Source: an uncultured bacterium (GTDB taxonomy: Bacteria; Hydrogenedentota; Hydrogenedentia; Hydrogenedentales; Hydrogenedentaceae). Taken from it: DNA of 48,025 nt. The translations under genes and the position numbers were made by a program. The first letter of the stretch is position 1. Each line of letters starts with the position of its first letter. Shown here one piece after another: positions 1 to 8,682 of this stretch. The stretch is from positions 1-48,025 of the forward strand of contig CALLRP010000023.1 in the NCBI GenBank assembly GCA_938014335.1, in the 5' to 3' direction. The notes below the pieces were generated by a model. It searched no databases. It was not told the DNA's origin and saw only the letters and a program-made list of their open reading frames with translations.

Positions 1-352
1 CTACGCCTTCACCTTCAGGGGTACCTTCCGGAGTACCTTCAGGAGTGCCTTCCACCACGCCTTCGCCTTCAGGGGTGCCTTCCGGCGTGCCTTCTACCAC
101 GCCTTCGCCCTCAGGGGTGCCTTCCGGTGTACCTTCCACTACGCCTTCACCTTCAGGGGTACCTTCCGGAGTACCTTCAGGAGTGCCTTCCACGACGCCT
201 TCGCCCTCAGGGGTGCCTTCCGGGGTACCTTCCACGACGCCTTCACCTTCAGGGGTACCTTCCGGAGTACCTTCCGGAGTGCCTTCTACCACGCCTTCGC
301 CTTCAGGAGTGCCTTCCACTACTCCTTCGCCCTCTCCACTACCTTCACCTTC
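1..352 (-). repeat. In-frame tandem repeat encoding EGEG-VVEGTP-EGTP units
   Basis: The DNA is built from imperfect 12-, 18- and 42-54-base units. Read on the minus strand they give E-G-E-G, V-V-E-G-T-P and E-G-T-P blocks, with one, two or three E-G-T-P copies between the E-G-E-G-V-V blocks. The tract is much richer in G+C than the rest of the gene. All unit lengths are multiples of three, so copy-number change would keep the frame. It continues past the window start. Comparable acidic E-G linkers are common near the C-terminus of surface proteins in Lentisphaerae and Hydrogenedentota, where they probably act as wall-spanning stalks. That role is an inference. Confidence 0.9.
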
Positions 353-3300
353 AGGACAGGGACCTAATGAAACTTTCAAATCTACAAAAGTATTTTGAAC
401 AACAATTTCCCCTCCAGCAGGATTCTGGAAAAATACTACACCCAAAGGATAAGCGTTATTGCACTCTTCAACAACATTTCCAACTACTAAGTGTGCTGAA
501 TTAATTTTGTTGATAGCTGTTACAAGTGTATCTCCGATTACTTCGGGAACTGTGGTGCATAAACCTAATGAAACGATAAAATTAACATTTGTAAATATAG
601 GCATATTGACATTTGGATATGTGTTTTCTATTACCAATCCTTCTCCATATGTCCAGTCACATCGTTCGGCGTTTGATGTCAAGATTCCAGCTGATTCTAA
701 GTTTGATTTAACTGTATTATAATTCTGTCCGGTATAGTCTTGAATAAACAGATATGGATTATCTTTAAGGAAAGGATAACTTATAGTTTCATTAATCATC
801 CATGTATCTGTAAAATCCCATCCACTGAATGTGGATTCCGATTTCATTTCGGCAGTGGTCTTTCCTTCACCTCCATCGGATATTTCGATACCACTATATT
901 CTTTATCCCAGTAGGAGTTTAATATAGTTCCTCCATTATTCCAACTACAAAAACCACCCATAACCGCTTTCCCAAGTGTAATTTCGGCTACCGTATAAGA
1001 ACTCAAAATGTTCCCACTATTAATACCAATGAACCCTCCTACATATTGTTCTCCTGAGACAGAACCCCAGAAATAATTATTGTGATTGTTTATAAAAGTT
1101 GCGGAGGGAATGATTCCAATAAATCCACCTACTGAGTTGGTTCCCTTCACCTGAGCAACTGCAAGGGATTCGGCTATTAATCCGTTATTACTTCCCACGA
1201 ATCCCCCTGTATAGAAATCTTTGCCTTCAACTTTACCATGCACTCCACAATTAACTATCAACCCATTATTTTCACCTGCCAATATACCCACCGCTCCCCC
1301 ACCTGTTATATTTGCATTTTTTATGTATACATTTGAGATTCTTGCGGTACCCTCAACAAATCCGAAAAGCCCCATATAATCTTCGTTCGGGCGATTGATG
1401 TATAAATTAGAAATTATATGCCCATCGCCATTGAACAAACCTGTAAAGTTTTGTATCGGTTCGAAACCAGCGCCTCCATTCCAGTTCAATGTATCAGAAG
1501 CATCGATATCATCTGTTAAAACATAATTCCCGTCCGATGGATAAACAGGGTCTTTACCGATAAGTGCGATTTGTTCGATTGTATTTATATTTATTTGGGG
1601 ACAAAGACCGGTGGAGACAAACAATACAATGGGGTCGGTACTGAAAACAGGGACCCACTCCCCTTCGTTAACTGTCTGTTCAAAAACATAATCAGCCGGG
1701 ACTATATTACTACAATCGTATGCAAAATCATGTGTAATGCCATAAAATAACATCCTTTTCTTCGCATTTTCATAATGCCAATTTCTCAAATTTGACATTA
1801 TCATATGGTCCTGTCGTAATAGGGGATAACTTGCAGATTCGTTGATGCCCCATATGTCAATAAAGTCCCAACCCAAAAATGTAGCCTGTTTCTTCATATT
1901 TTCGGTTGTTTCGGGAGTTCCACCACCAAACGAACTGGATACTCCGGATATATCTTTGTCCCAATAGGAATTATTTACTGTTATGGGCATCATCCCATTT
2001 CCGATAAGTCCTCCCGCCACTGAAGGATAATTAAAAATCGAAGCGGAGTATGAATTGGAGACTTCCGTATTGATATCTGCATAACCAATGAGACCGCCTA
2101 TATCAAAACTTCCATTATTATTTACAATATTCGCTTGAGCATAACAATTGACTAATTGAGGCCAATTGCCAGTTAGAGGGTCGGTAGTGGTATATCCTGT
2201 AATCCCTCCGACTTTATCAATAACATCAGAGTAGATTGAACCTATATACGAAACTCGGGCTAAATAGCCTCCTTCCATTTTCCCACAAATTCCGCCAAAA
2301 TATCGATATGTTATCTTAGGAATTACCAGGGGATATACATCCGCCCGTATAGAACAGTCATAAAAAGTTATTTGCCCTAAAACAGAACCAATTAACCCAC
2401 CTACCGAATTTACACCTGAAACTTTTCCGCTTGTAGATACATTCTGTATGGATGGGATAATTTCGGGAGTCGATTCAATTATTCTTCCTGCCAAAATCCC
2501 AATGGAAGAACCAGTACCACTAATCTCCGCATTATCTAAAATTAAATTTTCTACCCTCCCTAAATCTCCTTTGGGTTTCTTTATTTCTCGGAATAAACCT
2601 GTCGGGTCACCCGTGATGTCATTGATATAAAGTCTTGAAATTTTATATCCATTACCGTATAAAACTCCTTCGAACTCATCGATTGGGATAAACCCTGCAC
2701 CTCCATTCCAACCTCTTGTAGGAGATGCATCAATATCATTCACCAAAACGTAATCATTATCCTTTGGATAATTGGGGTCATTGCCAATAAGTTGTAGTTG
2801 CTCAATGTTATTAATTTCTATTGGTGGATTACGGCCTAAAGAATAATGTACAACAACAGTATCACCGTATGGGAAATAGCAATCCTGGTCAGGGGATGTA
2901 GAAATCACATAATTTAAGGGGATAATATTGTGATACATACCTTGTAACACGACTTCAAAACCGTGCTCATTCATTATTTTAGTGGCTTGTGTAGTGGTTT
3001 CTCCGATAACATTAGGAATCAAACCTGATAGATTACATAAGAAAGGATAGGTCTCCGTTTCGTAAATAGACCATGTTGTAGAACATTCTGAGCAAGGTAA
3101 ATTGGAAATATTCCAGGTCATATCTGAGTATGTAGAGGTTCTTTTCATTTCTTCAGTTGTAAGTCCTGTGCCAGCAGCAGAAACAGTTTGTCCGCTCGTT
3201 TCTACATCCCACACACAACCAACAATAGCATTTGGGTCCTCAGCGTTACCAATAAAGCCGCCAATACCGGAAGAACCATTGGGAACATTGCCCATCGAGT

Positions 3301-4057
3301 AACAAAAAGTAATTAAGACTGACCCATTTGTTTGACCTATAAATCCTCCTAAATAGGACATATCTGTTATCGATGTGTAAATATTCATATGAGAATATGA
3401 ATTCTGCACTATTGCAACACCACTTTCTAATTCATCTATCCGTCCGACCAAACCTCCAAAATAGTATTTTCCAATAGGGTCGAAATTTTGCCAGGTAATA
3501 GAGCCCAATGTATAGCAATTAGATATCTCTTTTACACTTGGGATATAGCATTCAAAATATCCTACCAAACCTCCACAATAAGAGGAAGCTTCTATTGTTC
3601 CCGTAACAACACACCCCTGTACAGAACCATTCTCAATGTAACCCGTTATACCTCCCACGAAAGTTTTGCCTTTTATTTCGACATTAATTAATTTTAAATT
3701 TTTCACTTGCCCTCCATTTATATCACCAAATAATCCCACAAAATTCTCTGTGGGTCTATCTATGTACAAATTGTAAATACTGTACCCCTGTCCATCAAAA
3801 GAACCTGTAAATCTACCTGTAAAAGGGTCACCAATAGGGTCAAATCCGCCCGACCATGTTCGTGTCTCCGAAGCATCAATATTCTTTGTTAATATGTAAT
3901 TTCTATTTAAAGGATAGGCGGGGTCTTTACCTATTTTTGCCAACTCCTCTAAGGAACTAATATTTATAGGTGGAAGAGCGAAAGAAAAAAGGGGAACGAA
4001 TAGAAAAAAAAGTAAAATAAAATATTTAAAAGTAAAAAAGTGGGATAGCTGTTTCAT
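1..4057 (-). CDS. Giant exported GLUG-repeat / PASTA protein with EG(TP) repeat tail (3' end outside window)
   Basis: One uninterrupted reading frame runs from an ATG at 4057 to the window edge (1352 codons), with no stop. The start is supported by an AAGGAAAGGG ribosome site just upstream and by a signal peptide: Lys near the N-terminus, a hydrophobic core at residues 10-26, and Ala around residue 27. Three modules of about 400 residues begin near residues 30, 411 and 821. Each opens with the pattern IxxxEQLxxIGxDPxYP...IDAS..W.GG..F.PI...F.G, followed by repeated GGxxG motifs like the GLUG family. Each ends in a PASTA-like domain; the clearest start at P-N-V-I-G-E-T and P-E-V-I-G-D-T, and the last module has two. 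From about residue 1236 the chain becomes EGEG, VVEGTP and EGTP repeats. It is probably a surface adhesin or stalk protein. GLUG and PASTA are recognised by eye only; the function is inferred. Confidence 0.85.
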   Translation of the reverse strand, partial: MKQLSHFFTFKYFILLFFLFVPLFSFALPPINISSLEELAKIGKDPAYPLNRNYILTKNIDASETRTWSGGFDPIGDPFTGRFTGSFDGQGYSIYNLYIDRPTENFVGLFGDINGGQVKNLKLINVEIKGKTFVGGITGYIENGSVQGCVVTGTIEASSYCGGLVGYFECYIPSVKEISNCYTLGSITWQNFDPIGKYYFGGLVGRIDELESGVAIVQNSYSHMNIYTSITDMSYLGGFIGQTNGSVLITFCYSMGNVPNGSSGIGGFIGNAEDPNAIVGCVWDVETSGQTVSAAGTGLTTEEMKRTSTYSDMTWNISNLPCSECSTTWSIYETETYPFLCNLSGLIPNVIGETTTQATKIMNEHGFEVVLQGMYHNIIPLNYVISTSPDQDCYFPYGDTVVVHYSLGRNPPIEINNIEQLQLIGNDPNYPKDNDYVLVNDIDASPTRGWNGGAGFIPIDEFEGVLYGNGYKISRLYINDITGDPTGLFREIKKPKGDLGRVENLILDNAEISGTGSSIGILAGRIIESTPEIIPSIQNVSTSGKVSGVNSVGGLIGSVLGQITFYDCSIRADVYPLVIPKITYRYFGGICGKMEGGYLARVSYIGSIYSDVIDKVGGITGYTTTDPLTGNWPQLVNCYAQANIVNNNGSFDIGGLIGYADINTEVSNSYSASIFNYPSVAGGLIGNGMMPITVNNSYWDKDISGVSSSFGGGTPETTENMKKQATFLGWDFIDIWGINESASYPLLRQDHMIMSNLRNWHYENAKKRMLFYGITHDFAYDCSNIVPADYVFEQTVNEGEWVPVFSTDPIVLFVSTGLCPQININTIEQIALIGKDPVYPSDGNYVLTDDIDASDTLNWNGGAGFEPIQNFTGLFNGDGHIISNLYINRPNEDYMGLFGFVEGTARISNVYIKNANITGGGAVGILAGENNGLIVNCGVHGKVEGKDFYTGGFVGSNNGLIAESLAVAQVKGTNSVGGFIGIIPSATFINNHNNYFWGSVSGEQYVGGFIGINSGNILSSYTVAEITLGKAVMGGFCSWNNGGTILNSYWDKEYSGIEISDGGEGKTTAEMKSESTFSGWDFTDTWMINETISYPFLKDNPYLFIQDYTGQNYNTVKSNLESAGILTSNAERCDWTYGEGLVIENTYPNVNMPIFTNVNFIVSLGLCTTVPEVIGDTLVTAINKINSAHLVVGNVVEECNNAYPLGVVFFQNPAGGEIVVQNTFVDLKVSLGPCPEGEGSGEGEGVVEGTPEGEGVVEGTPEGTPEGTPEGEGVVEGTPEGTPEGEGVVEGTPEGTPEGTPEGEGVVEGTPEGTPEGEGVVEGTPEGTPEGEGVVEGTPEGTPEGTPEGEGV

Positions 4058-4478
4058 TTTTAACCCTTTCCTTTATTATTTAGTTATTGTACACACACAG
4101 CCCTGATGCAATAGCAAAATTTATATATATTTAGTCTTATTAATATTTAATATTATATCATAAAAATTTAAATATTGTTGTCTCCTAATCTTTAAATTTA
4201 TTTATTTCTTGTATTTATCATAGAAAATTAACTATTTTTAATTATATGTTAATATTAACGAAAGATCCTGTAAACATTTAATTTTCTTCTTTTAAGCAAA
4301 AATTTAGTAATAACTGCAATAAAATCTTCGACTTCAAATAAATTATCTATTGAAAAATTATGGAATTAAAATACTTTTTTGGGATAATAAAGGCAATTTA
4401 TAAAGTCATCTTTGTAATTATCAAAAAAAGAACTATATTTAAAAATTTTACAAACAATCATCAAAAGGAGTATGTTGT
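4058..4478. other. AT-rich divergent intergenic region
   Basis: This 421-base gap separates the minus-strand surface protein gene from the plus-strand oxidoreductase operon, so it must hold two divergent promoters. It is strongly AT-rich. Apart from the promoter candidate listed separately and the two ribosome sites, I see no open frame or RNA motif. A TGTGTGTGTACAATAAC stretch (minus strand, about 4080-4100) lies close to the surface-protein start, but no well-spaced -35 box accompanies it. Confidence 0.6.
4412..4439 (+). promoter_or_regulatory. Candidate sigma70 promoter for the oxidoreductase-aroB-TPR operon
   Basis: TTGTAA at 4412-4417 and TATATT at 4434-4439 are separated by 16 bases. 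They lie about 40 bases before the AAAGGAG ribosome site (4464-4470) and the ATG at 4479. The match is reasonable, but the region is so AT-rich that chance hits are likely. Confidence 0.35.
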
Positions 4479-5510
4479 ATGTCTAAGAAAATTAGAGTAG
4501 GCATTGTCGGTTGTGGTGCTATTTCGGAACGGGTCCATGTACCCGACTATCATGCATGTCCCCAGGCGGAATTAGTAGCTTTTTGCGATGTAGTTAAAAG
4601 TAAGGCAGAAGCGTTAGCAAAACAATTTGCCCCTTCTGCCCGCGTTTATACAGATTACAAACAAATGTTTAAGGATGGAGGGATAGATGCGGTTTCTGTG
4701 TGCACTCCTAATATTTACCATGGACCCGCAACCATCACTGCATTGAACGCAGGATGTCATGTTCTGGTGGAGAAGCCTATGGCAACCAGTCTGGAAGAAG
4801 CCCAAAAAATGATAGATACCGCAAAGAAAAAAGGTGTGCTTTTAATGGTCAATCAAAGCCAGCGTCGTTTCCCAGAACATCGGAAAGCCAAAGAGGTAGT
4901 AGAAAGTGGTATTCTTGGGAAAATACTCCATGTAACTGCCATGTTTGGACATGCAGGACCTGAGGAATGGAGTCCGACGGGGAAATGGTTCTTCAATAAA
5001 AAAGAGGCACGGTTCGGTGCGATGGCAGACTTAGGCGTTCATAAAGCAGATCTTATCCGCTATCTTACAGGGAAAGAAGTTGCAGAGATTTGTGCTTTCT
5101 ATGGACGATTAGAAAAGCCAAATGCAACGGTTGAAGATAATTTTGTTTCTGCTCTGAAATTTACCGATGGGACATTAGGAACATTATCTGCATCATGGAC
5201 CGTCAAGGGAATGTCCGCCGATTATGTCATTCTTCATTGTGAACGAGGTTCTTTACAGGTAGGAGTAAATCCTGAAAAACCTGTTACAGCCAATTTAGTA
5301 AAACCATTATGTGATATCGTATTTCCTCTTCCCGAGCCGTATAGCAATGTAAGTTGGGGTATAGATATTGGAGGTGCTTTTGTCCGTGCTATTTTGGGAC
5401 TGGAACCACCTTACTGCACAGCGGAAGAAGGTAAAAAGGCTTTAGAAATTATACTCTCCGCAGAGAAATCTGCTCTTACGGGAAAAACTGTTAAAATTAA
5501 ACATGGATAA
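4479..5510 (+). CDS. Gfo/Idh/MocA-family NAD(P)-dependent oxidoreductase
   Basis: The 343-residue protein has the Rossmann start VGIVGCGAIS (residues 7-16) and the family's E-K-P signature at 98-100, whose Lys is catalytic. It also has the GxMxDLGxHxxDL segment near 184-197 that positions substrate in this family. Members oxidise or reduce sugars, inositols and related polyols with NAD(P)(H), and the substrate cannot be read from sequence alone. An AAAGGAG site 8 bases upstream fixes the start. The gene is first in an apparent operon with aroB, 9 bases downstream. The pairing does not by itself show a shikimate-pathway role. The length is normal and I see no damage. Confidence 0.9.
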   Translation: MSKKIRVGIVGCGAISERVHVPDYHACPQAELVAFCDVVKSKAEALAKQFAPSARVYTDYKQMFKDGGIDAVSVCTPNIYHGPATITALNAGCHVLVEKPMATSLEEAQKMIDTAKKKGVLLMVNQSQRRFPEHRKAKEVVESGILGKILHVTAMFGHAGPEEWSPTGKWFFNKKEARFGAMADLGVHKADLIRYLTGKEVAEICAFYGRLEKPNATVEDNFVSALKFTDGTLGTLSASWTVKGMSADYVILHCERGSLQVGVNPEKPVTANLVKPLCDIVFPLPEPYSNVSWGIDIGGAFVRAILGLEPPYCTAEEGKKALEIILSAEKSALTGKTVKIKHG

Positions 5511-5519
5511 CATTCTCCC

Positions 5520-6632
5520 ATGACAAATATATTCGAAGAATTAAAAACAGTTTGGGTTAAACTAAGTGGACATTCTTATCCCATTCATGTAGGTATAGGT
5601 GCTTTCTCCATATTAACAGACGAATTGGCCCGTCTTAATTGGAAAGGGAAAATTGGAATTATTACGGATACAAATGTTGCTAATTATTATTTGTCTGCAT
5701 GTGAAGGGATAGTAAAAAAAGTATGTCCGCAAGGATATGCCGTTCATATTTTACCAGCGGGTGAAGAATATAAAAACCTACAGCAGATTGAGAATATATG
5801 CACCACCATGTTGCAGAGTGGATTAGACCGTTACGGTGGAATCATTGCTTTAGGTGGAGGTGTCGTCGGAGATACGGCAGGTTATTTCTCTGCGTCGTAT
5901 ATGCGAGGTATCCCTTTTATTCAGATTCCGACCACTATCGTGTCGCAGGTCGATGCAAGTATTGGTGGTAAAACGGGAGTTAATCATCCTTTAGGGAAAA
6001 ATATTTTAGGTGCGTTTCATCAACCGCATTCCGTTATTATTGACCTTATCTTCTTAAAAACGCTCCCCGATAAGACATACCGAGAAGGCTTCGCAGAGAT
6101 TATCAAACATGGCATTATTGCAGATGAAAACCTTTTCAATTACTGTCGTGATAATGCGGAGCGTCTTCTCAATAAGGAGTTCAATTACCTGTTATACCCT
6201 GTTGTTCGTTCCTGTGAGATTAAGGCAGATATTGTTATGAAGGATGAAAAAGAACAGAATATACGTGCTTATTTGAATTACGGACATACTTTCGGCCATG
6301 CTTTTGAGGCAGTCACCCACTATAAGACTTTCCTTCATGGTGAGGCTGTATCTTTAGGGATGGTTACGGCATCTGAAGTAGCGGTTCAGATGGGATATGT
6401 TAATGAAAACATTCCAATACTACATAGAGAAGTGCTAAATAAATATCATTTGCCTACTCATTGGCAGGGTATTCCGATTGATGAAGTCATGGAATCCATG
6501 AAACGGGATAAAAAAACAAAGGCAGGGAAACTTCGGTTTATTTTGCCTCGCCGAATTGGAGAAGTTTCCATTGTTACTGATGTATCGGAAGAATTGATCC
6601 GTCAGGCTCTGGAAAGAATAAAAACAGATTAG
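5520..6632 (+). CDS. aroB: 3-dehydroquinate synthase
   Basis: AroB converts DAHP to 3-dehydroquinate, the second step of the cytoplasmic shikimate pathway to aromatic amino acids; it uses NAD and a divalent metal. The 370-residue protein shows the NAD-binding GGGVVGDTAGY block (112-122), the DASIGGKTGVN block (145-155), and the metal ligands expected for the family: E193 (F-A-E-I-I-K-H-G), H256 (N-Y-G-H-T-F-G-H) and H273 (F-L-H-G-E-A). The start lies 9 bases after the previous stop with no obvious ribosome site, which suggests coupled translation. No other shikimate genes are nearby. Confidence 0.95.
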   Translation: MTNIFEELKTVWVKLSGHSYPIHVGIGAFSILTDELARLNWKGKIGIITDTNVANYYLSACEGIVKKVCPQGYAVHILPAGEEYKNLQQIENICTTMLQSGLDRYGGIIALGGGVVGDTAGYFSASYMRGIPFIQIPTTIVSQVDASIGGKTGVNHPLGKNILGAFHQPHSVIIDLIFLKTLPDKTYREGFAEIIKHGIIADENLFNYCRDNAERLLNKEFNYLLYPVVRSCEIKADIVMKDEKEQNIRAYLNYGHTFGHAFEAVTHYKTFLHGEAVSLGMVTASEVAVQMGYVNENIPILHREVLNKYHLPTHWQGIPIDEVMESMKRDKKTKAGKLRFILPRRIGEVSIVTDVSEELIRQALERIKTD

Positions 6633-6658
6633 GATTTACATAAGGAGAAATCTCTTAT

Positions 6659-7480
6659 ATGTTGAATAGAGAAAGTGAGTTTGATGCTCTCTACGATAAA
6701 GGATTGACAGAACTAATGCGGGGAGACCTTACCACTGCGGAAAAAACACTCCTGCAATCCTTACAATTAAACCCGAACTCTCATGTAGTCCGATACCAGT
6801 TGGGAAGGTGTTATCTCCGTTTAGGGCAACTCCTCAAAGCAAAAGAAGAATTAGAAACCGCCATTAAAATCCAGTCAGCGCATATTCCATCATTAGCTGA
6901 ATTAGGTTTTGTATATTTATGTCAGGACCGCGTAGCAGAAGCAAGTGGTTTATTTAAGAAATCATTAGAATTAAGGGCAAATCATGGCAAATCTTTGATG
7001 GGTCTGGCAGTATGTTATTTCTCAGATGGTAGATGGGAAGATGCGTATGAATGGGCATCTAAATCGGTGCAATTAGGGGGAAGTCATTTTATGGCATTAT
7101 ATATCCTTGCAAAAACGGAAAAGGTATTAGGATATTTACAGGAAGCAGAGGAACATTTCAAAAAGGCTGAAGAGTTATTAGAAAAAACAATTGAGGTGGC
7201 GCCGGAACAACCCGAGAGTTATTTCATGCGAGGAGAAATTGCGTTAGTAGGAGAGTTTTATAACAAAGCTTATGAATTGTTCCGTGAAGTAGAAAACTGT
7301 ATGGACAAAAACCGTGAATACTATTTCTATCATGAAAGATTTAATTATCTCATTGTTCTAAACAAGCAGGGTATCTGCATGAAACAATTAAAGAAAAAAG
7401 AAGAAGCACGGTCTATCGGCAATAAAATTCTTCAATTAGACCCTGAAAACAAATTAGGCAAACTCCTCGTCGGAGAATAA
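6659..7480 (+). CDS. TPR-repeat protein
   Basis: The 273 residues are nearly all tetratricopeptide repeats. About seven helical hairpins can be seen, with the usual small residue and aromatic spacing (for example YQLGRCYLRLGQLLKAKEEL and LGFVYLCQDRVAEASGLF). There is no signal peptide and no fused catalytic domain, so it is probably a cytoplasmic protein-protein interaction scaffold with an unknown partner. It lies 26 bases after aroB, preceded by an AAGGAG site, and is last in the operon. It ends 21 bases from the end of the convergent PP2C gene. Confidence 0.85.
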   Translation: MLNRESEFDALYDKGLTELMRGDLTTAEKTLLQSLQLNPNSHVVRYQLGRCYLRLGQLLKAKEELETAIKIQSAHIPSLAELGFVYLCQDRVAEASGLFKKSLELRANHGKSLMGLAVCYFSDGRWEDAYEWASKSVQLGGSHFMALYILAKTEKVLGYLQEAEEHFKKAEELLEKTIEVAPEQPESYFMRGEIALVGEFYNKAYELFREVENCMDKNREYYFYHERFNYLIVLNKQGICMKQLKKKEEARSIGNKILQLDPENKLGKLLVGE

Positions 7481-7501
7481 CAGAGAGGCTTTTTAGGAAA
7501 T

Positions 7502-8431
7502 CTATTTAATAAAGTTGCGAAGTAAGTAACCAAGTGTTCCACAAAGGAATCCATAGGCAAGTAAGAAAATAAGTTTTAATATTTTTCCACCGTGTTTACG
7601 CCAGAAAAGGCGGGTTTTCATAAAGAATTGCTGGAGTGGTTTGGGTTCAATAATGGTAACAATTACAGTTATGTTATCCTTTCCACCATTTTCGTTGGCA
7701 AAATTTACGAGTTTTTGGGCAATTTCTCCAGCAGTCCCCCCTTGGCGGATAATTTCGAGGATTTGATTGTCAGAAACCATATTGGTTAATCCATCGGTGC
7801 AGAGTAGGAGAATATCTCCCGAAACAGGATGCCAGCGGTATACATCTACCTCAATATCGGCATGTGTGCCAATGCACCGCGTTACAACATGTTTCCGTGT
7901 ATCTTTTTCCGCTTCAGAACGAGACATGAGTCCCTGTTTTACCTGTTCATCAATCCAAGAATGGTCTTCCGTATATTCTAAAATTTCACCATTGCGAATA
8001 TGATAGGCACGGGAATCACCGACATTGGCAATATAGATTTTTCCGGGGACAATAATCGCAGCGAGAGCAGTTGTCCCCATAGGTCTACTGCCCTTGACTA
8101 AATCTTTATTTGTTTTATATATACTTTCATTAGCTTTCAGGAATGCCTCACGCAATAGCGGTAAAGGTCCTTCATCCCTTAAATCTTTAACCTCATCATT
8201 CTTATTTTCCTGCCATGGTTCCTGTTTTAATATATCCTTAATTAACGATACTGCTAATTTACTTGCCACATCTCCTGCAATATGTCCTCCCAATCCATCC
8301 GCAACAATCAAAAGAGCCCCATCCTCAAAAAGTTTTATATCCGTGGACTCTGTTCGGAATATCCCCAAAAAATCTTCATTTTTTTCTTTTTTTCTTCCTC
8401 GGTCAGATAATCCTGCTATATCTAATTTCAT
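7502..8431 (-). CDS. PP2C-family Ser/Thr protein phosphatase with C-terminal membrane anchor
   Basis: The protein (309 aa) has the PP2C (PPM) metal-binding motifs in order: S-D-x-G with N-E-D (9-20), A-D-G-L-G-G-H (44-50), G-D-S-R-A-Y, C-T-D-G-L-T-N and G-G-K-D-N-I-T. These place two Mn/Mg ions in the active site that removes phosphate from Ser/Thr. After about residue 260 a basic stretch leads into one hydrophobic helix (about 285-305), so the catalytic domain is probably tethered to the cytoplasmic face of the inner membrane. In other bacteria such phosphatases often sit beside a PASTA or Hanks-type kinase. No kinase is found in this window. The ribosome site AAAGG lies 9 bases before the ATG. 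Confidence 0.93.
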   Translation of the reverse strand: MKLDIAGLSDRGRKKEKNEDFLGIFRTESTDIKLFEDGALLIVADGLGGHIAGDVASKLAVSLIKDILKQEPWQENKNDEVKDLRDEGPLPLLREAFLKANESIYKTNKDLVKGSRPMGTTALAAIIVPGKIYIANVGDSRAYHIRNGEILEYTEDHSWIDEQVKQGLMSRSEAEKDTRKHVVTRCIGTHADIEVDVYRWHPVSGDILLLCTDGLTNMVSDNQILEIIRQGGTAGEIAQKLVNFANENGGKDNITVIVTIIEPKPLQQFFMKTRLFWRKHGGKILKLIFLLAYGFLCGTLGYLLRNFIK

Positions 8432-8682
8432 CTGAATAAACCTTTATATCCAATAACGTTTTTTATACCCTATAATGTTAAAATAATGATAATACAATCT
8501 TTTATGTTTTTGGAAATTGTCTTACTTAACTATATAAGTCATTCCTTTTGAGGAATTTTGGGCAAGAAAAAGAATTATACATCAGTTAGACTGAATATTC
8601 GTAATTCAAAATTCGTCTTCTATTATTGGATAAAGACACTAAAAATTGAATATATTGATACATCATTAGAAAGGATAAAGAT

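Noticed and set aside
1..352. CRISPR-like array of short repeats
   Set aside because: The repeats are contiguous, imperfect and in frame, with no unique spacers. They encode the repeat tail of a surface protein.
45..398. Plus-strand reading frame giving Pro/Ser/Thr/Gly-Val repeats
   Set aside because: It is the antisense of the EGTP repeat coding strand. The minus-strand frame is open for 1352 codons with a signal peptide and ribosome site.
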